A program made the translations under genes and the position numbers. Shown one piece after another: positions 58,894 through 64,000 of a stretch of DNA of 64,000 nucleotides. The notes beneath the pieces were generated by a model. It saw only the letters and a program-made list of their open reading frames with translations, searched no databases and had not been told where the DNA came from. Where the stretch lies: positions 47,128 to 111,127 of the forward strand of contig MVRL01000112.1 of NCBI GenBank assembly GCA_002067705.1, in the 5' to 3' direction. The first letter of the stretch is position 1. Every line of letters begins with the position of its first letter. This DNA comes from Methanosaeta sp. PtaU1.Bin112. GTDB taxonomy: Archaea > Halobacteriota > Methanosarcinia > Methanotrichales > Methanotrichaceae.

Positions 58894-60747
58894 TCAGTAG
58901 GTGGCTTCCAGGCTCCATTTATTCAGCATTCCTGTGTCTCTTCTCGCCAGGTCTCTTATCTTGAGTGTCCATTTTCCCTTTATGGATTGACCGAGAAGGG
59001 GAACTAGAGAGGCCATTGACTTAGAATCGAATCTCATCACCAGGTCCTTCTTGCCGATGCCGGTGCGGTTATGCAGAATGGCCCTCTTGCCTCCTGGTGA
59101 CGTCAGTTCTACTCTCAGGTTGGAGATATTATTATGGCTTATATCCACCTCCACCACCAGTTGCTTGACATTGCCCTCCTGGTTGAGCGTGATTGTATTG
59201 GTGAGACCCGTAGTGCTATTATCTGGGATCATCTCGCTTGATACCGATGATCCTTTGGACACGTGATCGGTCTTTTCTTGGCCCACAACGAATGTAACGG
59301 AACGCCCTGGCTCGCTGATATTTGATATCGTCAGCCCCGAATCCGATCCGTCCCATAGGACCGAGGAGGGTCTTGTGGCATGGCTGAGAGCGATTCCCAC
59401 CATCTTGCCGAAGAGGTCTTTTTCGTCGCCCATGCTGCGGTTGGTCTCCAGATCCAGGCTGCCGTCTGCCTGCAATAGCCCGCACTGATAGTGCTTGGTG
59501 GCTGAGCCGCCCTGCCATTCATTCGATCCCAGGGTGTCACAGTGATAAACGGCCAGACCGCTAGCGGGTATTGAGGCGTCAAGACCAAACTTGGAGCGGT
59601 TCTCCACCAGGAAGTACTCATTTATCTTGCCGGTCTCATAGATCATGACTGTACCATAGTCCCCTTGGTCGGCCTGATACTGGCCAGGCTTGTTCAGGCG
59701 AACCGTTTTGTCGCACCATCCAACGAGGTTGCGCAGGAAGGCGCACACCGGTGAAGGAGTCCGTCCATCGTCGTTATGGTTGCCGGCGCTCATCAGGCAG
59801 AAGTAGCCGAGGCCTGCGCTCTTCTCAAAGTCGCCGTCTCGATTGCCGTAATCGTAGAGGTCCGGCCAGCGGCAGAGCATATGGCCGCTCTCATGGCAGA
59901 AGGTTCCGATGGAGAGGTCCTCCTTGCTTCGGCCCATGCTGGAGAGCATATAAAAATTGGTCTTAATATTGCCGTACTTGAGGTCTATGATGTAGTTATG
60001 CGGCCAGAGCTCTCCCAGGTACTGGGTTTGGCCGGCATAAAGAAAGCTCATGGCATCCACTATTCCTACCCCACGCGAGTCAAATTTCTCCAGATCGAGG
60101 CCGCCGCTTACGACCAAGTCAAGGGCCTCTTTGACCAGCAGATTTTCCGTGTAGTACTGGCGGTTGCGGCTCAGGGTTATGGGCCCCACCACCTCGTTGC
60201 TGTAGTCCAGCTTGCCGCTGGACATGAGGCGGAAATACTCTCGCACCGAGCAGAAGTTGCCATTCTCATGGTAGTCCTTGCCATTGAGCATGGCGTCCAC
60301 ATCTTCCTTTGTGACGGTGCTCTTCACATCATTGAACTGGACGAGGACCGTCAGACCCTTGATCTCGCCCTCGCTCACCCTCCGTCCTTCGAGCAGTCCC
60401 TTTTCCGCTCCGAAGGTGCGGAGATTCAGGCTGGGCTTGAAGGAGGATGCCGGCGGATTCATCTTGGCATATCTGGCTTCGAATTTGCGGTTTCTGACCT
60501 CTTCCGATTCCTTGAAATGGCGGCGCACTGCCTCGGGCGGGCTCTGGGAGAGATCCACTCCGCTGGAGACAAACTCGCCCGCAATCAGAAGAGCATAGCA
60601 GTAGAGCCCATGGTCCTGATCGTAAACCACTGAATAGCCATCCATATTCTCGTATCGGGAATAGAACTCATCACCGTAGACTCTCAGTTGCACCTCAGGG
60701 CCCTTCTCCTGGGGAAAGGAAAGAAACTCTCCAAATATCGAACTCAT
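58894..60747 (-). CDS. M6-family metalloprotease with C-terminal P domain
   Basis: A 617-residue immune-inhibitor-A-type (M6) zinc metalloprotease. The catalytic HExxH motif is HESGH (His285, Glu286, His289) in FCHESGHMLCRWPDLYDYG. The opening region (FPQEKGPEVQLRVYGDEFYSRYENMDGYSVV) is the conserved M6 N-terminal region, and the C-terminal 110 residues form a proprotein convertase P domain (VVEVDISHNNISNLRVELTSPGGKRAIL...GKWTLKIRDL). It has no visible signal peptide, unusual for an M6 protease; the start is well supported by GAGGT upstream. So export, if any, uses another route. Confidence 0.87.
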   Translation of the reverse strand: MSSIFGEFLSFPQEKGPEVQLRVYGDEFYSRYENMDGYSVVYDQDHGLYCYALLIAGEFVSSGVDLSQSPPEAVRRHFKESEEVRNRKFEARYAKMNPPASSFKPSLNLRTFGAEKGLLEGRRVSEGEIKGLTVLVQFNDVKSTVTKEDVDAMLNGKDYHENGNFCSVREYFRLMSSGKLDYSNEVVGPITLSRNRQYYTENLLVKEALDLVVSGGLDLEKFDSRGVGIVDAMSFLYAGQTQYLGELWPHNYIIDLKYGNIKTNFYMLSSMGRSKEDLSIGTFCHESGHMLCRWPDLYDYGNRDGDFEKSAGLGYFCLMSAGNHNDDGRTPSPVCAFLRNLVGWCDKTVRLNKPGQYQADQGDYGTVMIYETGKINEYFLVENRSKFGLDASIPASGLAVYHCDTLGSNEWQGGSATKHYQCGLLQADGSLDLETNRSMGDEKDLFGKMVGIALSHATRPSSVLWDGSDSGLTISNISEPGRSVTFVVGQEKTDHVSKGSSVSSEMIPDNSTTGLTNTITLNQEGNVKQLVVEVDISHNNISNLRVELTSPGGKRAILHNRTGIGKKDLVMRFDSKSMASLVPLLGQSIKGKWTLKIRDLARRDTGMLNKWSLEATY

Positions 60748-60849
60748 CAGATCAACCTCGCAGGCACGTCGGACACACGCACAGAGCCCTTCGTGGACTG
60801 ATGACCATATAATTATTTTCTATACTAAAAAAGTGTTTTTGGGAAATGC

Positions 60850-62127
60850 TTACTGGCGTCCTATCCCTTTATTCATGGCCTCTCTCGCCAGCCTGATGGC
60901 ACACAGCTCCGAGCACATGGTGCAGGTGTCCGTCTCCACCCCTCGCCTGTGCCGGATCTGCTTCGCTCTGGCCGGATTGATGGCCGCATCAAACTGCCCG
61001 TTCCAATCCAGCTCGGCGCGAGCGCGGGCCATCTGCAGGTCGCTGGCCCTGGCCTTCTCCCGCACCCCCGGACGGGTGAGATCTGCGGCATGGGCTGCGA
61101 TCCTTGTGATATAAGTGCCCTCGATCACATCATCGGTGGTGGGCAGATCGAGGTGCTCGGAGGGAGTGGTGGCGCAGAGGAAGTCGGCTCCTGCCATTCC
61201 CGCAATCACTCCGCCCATGGCGGCGGTGATGTGGTCGTAGCCGGGGGCGATGTCTGTGACCAGCGGACCAAGAAGATACAGGGGTGCACTGTCGGTGAGA
61301 TGCTTCATAGCCCTGACGCTGGTCTCGATTTCGTCAGCGGGGACATGCCCCGGCCCTTCCACCATGGCCTGCACTCCAGCGGCACGGGCCCTCTTGACCA
61401 GCTCGCCCAGCATGATGAACTCCATGTACTTGGCCCGGTCGGATGCATCCTCAATGCAGCCGGGACGCAGGCCATCGCCCAGAGAGAGCGTGAGGTCGTA
61501 CTCTTTGGCGATCTCCAGGAGATAGTCGTACTCAGAATAGTAGGGATTGTCCTCGCCGGTCTCGCTGATGTACTTCATGGTAAGAGAGCCGCCCCGGCTG
61601 ACCACGCCCATGACCCGCGGATCGAGTGCTAGCCTCTCCAGCGTATTCTTGTTGACACCAACATGGACGGTCACAAAGTCCACGCCGTCTTTGGCATGCT
61701 TCTCCAGGGCGTTGAACATACCCTGCGCCGTCAGATCCTTCTTGACGGCCGCATTGTAGATGGGGACAGATCCCACTGGAACGCTGACTGCATCTAAAAT
61801 CATCCTTCGCAACGCGTCCAGATCTCCGCCCGTGGACAGGTCCATCACCGCGTCCGCGCCCGCAGCCACGGCAGCCAGCGCCTTTTCCACCTCACCTTGA
61901 GGATTGTCCAGATTTTGCGATGTGCCCACATTCACATTCACCTTGACGGTGAGCATCTCGCCTATGCCGGTAGGCCGCGGCCCCTGGCGGCAGATGTTTC
62001 GCGGTATCACGACCCGTCCTGCTGCCACGAGGGCGGCCAGCTTTTCCGGTTCTATTCCTTCACGTTTGGCCACGGCCTCGATCTCGCCGGGCACACGTCC
62101 TCTCTTGGCCTCTTGCATCAACGTCAT
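60850..62127 (-). CDS. thiC: Phosphomethylpyrimidine synthase ThiC
   Basis: A 425-residue radical SAM enzyme that makes the thiamin pyrimidine HMP-P from aminoimidazole ribotide. Conserved blocks: [94 protein letters not shown], and a C-terminal cysteine cluster CTMCSELC that binds [4Fe-4S] (CxxCxxxC). It is transcribed divergently from the MBL hydrolase, and the 41-base gap leaves no room for a TPP riboswitch. The ATG at 62127 fits the family. Confidence 0.96.
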   Translation of the reverse strand: MTLMQEAKRGRVPGEIEAVAKREGIEPEKLAALVAAGRVVIPRNICRQGPRPTGIGEMLTVKVNVNVGTSQNLDNPQGEVEKALAAVAAGADAVMDLSTGGDLDALRRMILDAVSVPVGSVPIYNAAVKKDLTAQGMFNALEKHAKDGVDFVTVHVGVNKNTLERLALDPRVMGVVSRGGSLTMKYISETGEDNPYYSEYDYLLEIAKEYDLTLSLGDGLRPGCIEDASDRAKYMEFIMLGELVKRARAAGVQAMVEGPGHVPADEIETSVRAMKHLTDSAPLYLLGPLVTDIAPGYDHITAAMGGVIAGMAGADFLCATTPSEHLDLPTTDDVIEGTYITRIAAHAADLTRPGVREKARASDLQMARARAELDWNGQFDAAINPARAKQIRHRRGVETDTCTMCSELCAIRLAREAMNKGIGRQ

Positions 62128-62168
62128 TAATACCAACTAATATATCGTAGAAGTTAGGAGTTAATTTC

Positions 62169-62807
62169 ATGGTTGAAGTGCATAAGGTTAGCGGTGCGGC
62201 CTTTGATGGCAATGTCTACCTGGTCCTGGACAAAAAACCCATTTTGGTGGATGCAGGCATGATGGCCGGCCCGACCCTCAGGAATATCAAGAAATATATC
62301 GATCCCAGCAAGATCGAGATGATCGTCCTCACTCACTGCCACCATGACCATTCCGGAGCAGTTCCTGATCTTCTCAAGGCCACCGGGGCGCGGCTCCTTC
62401 TGAGCGAGAAGGAGGTGGGGGCGGTAGGCGACGACCTGGCATCGGTCGCCTATCTCTTCGGCCAGCAGGCTCCGGAGTACCAGGTGGACGAGACGCTCAA
62501 AGAGGGAATGGTCTTGGATACCGGCGAATGGAAGCTGCGGGTCATGGAGACTCCCGGCCACTCCCTGGGCAGCATCTGCCTCTACGAGGAGAAGGAGAAG
62601 GTCCTCTTCTCCGGAGACACCGTCTTTCCGGACGGCAACATCGGCAGGACAGATATGTACGGAGGGGACACGCCTGAGCTGGTCAGGTCCATCGAGCGGC
62701 TGGCAAAGCTGGATGTCAAGACGATGTATCCCGGACATATGGAGATCACCAGCCGGGATGTCAACCGCCAGATACAGCTGAGCCTGAGGTTCGCGAAGAG
62801 CATTTAG
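62169..62807 (+). CDS. Glyoxalase-II-like MBL-fold hydrolase
   Basis: A 212-residue metallo-beta-lactamase fold hydrolase. Motifs: VLVDAGMM-type strand, LTHCHHDHSGA (HxHxDH, with His/His spacing THCHHDH), ETPGHSLGSICLY, LFSGDTVFPDGNIGRTD and YPGHMEI. It resembles the hydroxyacylglutathione hydrolase-like group of small archaeal MBL proteins, whose substrate is not known. Divergent from thiC with a short shared promoter containing TAATATATCG (62139-62148). Confidence 0.87.
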   Translation: MVEVHKVSGAAFDGNVYLVLDKKPILVDAGMMAGPTLRNIKKYIDPSKIEMIVLTHCHHDHSGAVPDLLKATGARLLLSEKEVGAVGDDLASVAYLFGQQAPEYQVDETLKEGMVLDTGEWKLRVMETPGHSLGSICLYEEKEKVLFSGDTVFPDGNIGRTDMYGGDTPELVRSIERLAKLDVKTMYPGHMEITSRDVNRQIQLSLRFAKSI

Positions 62808-63050
62808 CTGGGGCAAAGCAAGCGGCTCAGGGCCGCTCCGATGCCGTTATGATCCGATACCATTGGCAGCAGTCGAGACGGATATGCTTGATGCGTAAGA
62901 ACATGCAAGGAATCGCGGGATCCTGAAAGACTATCGTAGAGTCTCTGCGATCTTCCCCGACAATACATTTGGGTGCCACTGAAGCTGCCTTCGCACCCTT
63001 CTTTGCCCTCTCCCCGCTTCCTTCAAATCAAAGGCAGTCCGCAAGGCTTC
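62808..63050. other. Gap between the MBL hydrolase and the membrane-protein gene
   Basis: No gene, RNA or repeat that I can support; ordinary convergent intergenic sequence of about 240 bases. Confidence 0.3.
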
Positions 63051-63503
63051 TCAGGCAGGGGGCTTGGTGGTCAGGTAGTAATAAACTGCAATCAGCAGGG
63101 GCAGGAAGCTGGCCAGGAGTAACGCCTCAGCCACCTTGAGCTTTAGATGCTTCTCGGAGACTATCACCTCGAAGATCTTCTTGGAATCCCGGCTGGAGTT
63201 TATGTTAATGTCGTGAGCCTTGGGTGAGAGTGTCCACATGGCAAAGAAAAGGCTTGCCAGCCACAATACTATGGGTGCCAGGAAGACTAACAGCATACAG
63301 CCATTTAGCGACCCCCTGAGATTGGAGAAAGTTATGGCGTGAAAGTACAGCCCTTCCAGCAAGCCGGTCACCACAATAATCTGCTTGGCCACACACTCGA
63401 TGGTGGAGATGGACTCGCCGACGAGCTTCCGGGCATTCTCCTTCCAGAAAAGATTTGGCTCCGTTACGATGACAGGAGGCTCATCAATTACTTTACCTGC
63501 CAT
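63051..63503 (-). CDS. Small membrane protein with three TM helices
   Basis: A 150-residue membrane protein. Hydrophobic segments: IIVVTGLLEGLYFHAITF (about 42-60, moderate), GCMLLVFLAPIVLWLASLFFAMW (about 68-90) and AEALLLASFLPLLIAVYYYL (about 125-145). N- and C-terminal regions are charged. No family recognised. It overlaps the 5'-adjacent zinc-ribbon gene by 16 bases, so is the last gene of the TPR operon. Confidence 0.7.
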   Translation of the reverse strand: MAGKVIDEPPVIVTEPNLFWKENARKLVGESISTIECVAKQIIVVTGLLEGLYFHAITFSNLRGSLNGCMLLVFLAPIVLWLASLFFAMWTLSPKAHDININSSRDSKKIFEVIVSEKHLKLKVAEALLLASFLPLLIAVYYYLTTKPPA

Positions 63504-63688
63504 TCGAACTCCTTGTTGCAGTTAGGGCATTTCAGATCGATATACATCTCCTTACCCGGCATTAGATTGACCTTTCCATTAGGCCCTCTAACAGCAACCG
63601 CGTGGCCATCTTCTAAAACTCTTTCTATATCGATTCGATAGATATAGCCGCAATTAGGATAGGGGCATTTGACAGTTTCCAGGCTCAT
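63488..63688 (-). CDS. Zinc-ribbon protein
   Basis: A 66-residue protein with two metal-binding knuckles, CPYPNC (C-x4-C) and CPNCNKEF (CxxC), framing a beta-rich loop. Such ribbons bind nucleic acid or proteins. Its start overlaps the TPR gene stop by one base (TAATG) and its 3' end overlaps the membrane protein gene, so the three are translated together. Confidence 0.75.
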   Translation of the reverse strand: MSLETVKCPYPNCGYIYRIDIERVLEDGHAVAVRGPNGKVNLMPGKEMYIDLKCPNCNKEFEWQVK

Positions 63689-64000
63689 TATCGTCCTCCG
63701 AGATTGTTCAGAGCATTTTTGAAGGCCTCTTCGCCCATTGTCTCCCTCAACCTGGCAATATCCTTCTTTGCTATCTCTCTGTTTGGATCATGGAGCTCTT
63801 CAAATAGGGATAGAGCTGTGACGTAATCATCCAGAGCACCTTCAAAGTCCTTGCTTTCCTCTTTTATCCTGCCCATTTGGCCCAGCGAGCGAGCTATGCC
63901 GGATTTGTCGCCAAGATCCTTCTTTATTTCCAGGCTCTGCTCGTAGAGCTTGACTGCCTCGGGGTAGTTGCCCTGATCCTGGTGGATCATGCCTAGCTGG
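63688..64000 (-). CDS. TPR protein, C-terminal part (5' end outside window)
   Basis: The last 103 codons or so of a larger tetratricopeptide-repeat protein; the frame stays open to the window edge. Repeats: GMIHQDQGNYPEAVKLYEQSLEIKKDLGDKSGIARSLGQMG and GRIKEESKDFEGALDDYVTALSLFEEL. The LGDKSGIA-type TPR is typical of long TPR regulators that follow NB-ARC/CHAT domains. The end reads REIAKKDIARLRETMGEEAFKNAL. It is the first visible gene of the operon with the zinc ribbon and membrane protein. Confidence 0.8.
   Translation of the reverse strand, partial: QLGMIHQDQGNYPEAVKLYEQSLEIKKDLGDKSGIARSLGQMGRIKEESKDFEGALDDYVTALSLFEELHDPNREIAKKDIARLRETMGEEAFKNALNNLGGR

Noticed and set aside
62128..62168. 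Possible TPP riboswitch upstream of thiC
   Set aside because: The divergent gap is only 41 bases, too short for the aptamer, and no thi-box sequence is visible.

Overview
The window is 64 kb of a methanogenic archaeon, most likely a Methanothrix (Methanosaeta) species. This is an inference from gene content, not a database match. The evidence is methanogenesis marker protein 8, archaeal informational genes (class I lysyl-tRNA synthetase, RIO2 kinase, a Taw2-like wyosine enzyme, archaeal LigB-type ligase fold, DUF460), AT-rich TATA-type promoters, many overlapping start/stop junctions, and a very large set of secreted proteins of uncertain function.

Layout. 1-7.8 kb: the tail of argS, then secreted proteins (two tandem lamin-tail-domain paralogues, an FG-GAP-like protein), ChaB and a small siroheme sulfite reductase. 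8.0-14.2 kb: a tight three-gene operon (winged-helix protein, a DNA-ligase homologue that has lost its catalytic lysine, an SPL-type radical SAM protein), then ftsZ, a regulator and marker protein 8. 14.2-24 kb: mostly exported beta-rich proteins (beta-helix plus seven-blade propeller, CARDB-type proteins, a CHAP-like cysteine peptidase candidate), interrupted by a dCMP deaminase. 24-31.4 kb: housekeeping genes lysS, a deoxyribosyltransferase, a phosphoesterase, pyrE, a Taw2-like gene, a UlaG-like hydrolase and tRNA-Gln. 31.4-37 kb: hsp20 with a CTAAC-N5-GTTAG operator, an unlisted small membrane protein, glyS, a dolichol-kinase-like gene and adk. 37-38.8 kb: a two-gene AAA-ATPase/TOPRIM-like module that resembles a defence system. 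39.3-44.2 kb: two amt-glnK pairs flanking an exported acidic protein. 44.4-48.6 kb: DUF460, RIO2 and isocitrate dehydrogenase. 48.9-51 kb: exported repeat proteins. 51.3-56.4 kb: an RsbU/RsbV/RsbW-like partner-switching set beside a metallo-beta-lactamase/ATPase-like fusion. 56.6-64 kb: a membrane-anchored ferredoxin, a second member of the family seen at 576, an M6 metalloprotease, thiC, a glyoxalase-II-like hydrolase, and a TPR/zinc-ribbon/membrane-protein operon that runs off the right edge.

How the genes work together. The amt-glnK pairs form ammonium uptake and its PII control. The PAS-PP2C phosphatase, STAS protein and HATPase kinase form a complete switch but in a domain of life without sigma factors, so the output target is unknown. 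The ligase-like, radical SAM and winged-helix genes are translationally linked and look like an uncharacterised nucleic-acid module. These two, plus the ATPase/TOPRIM pair, are the best candidates for undescribed systems here.
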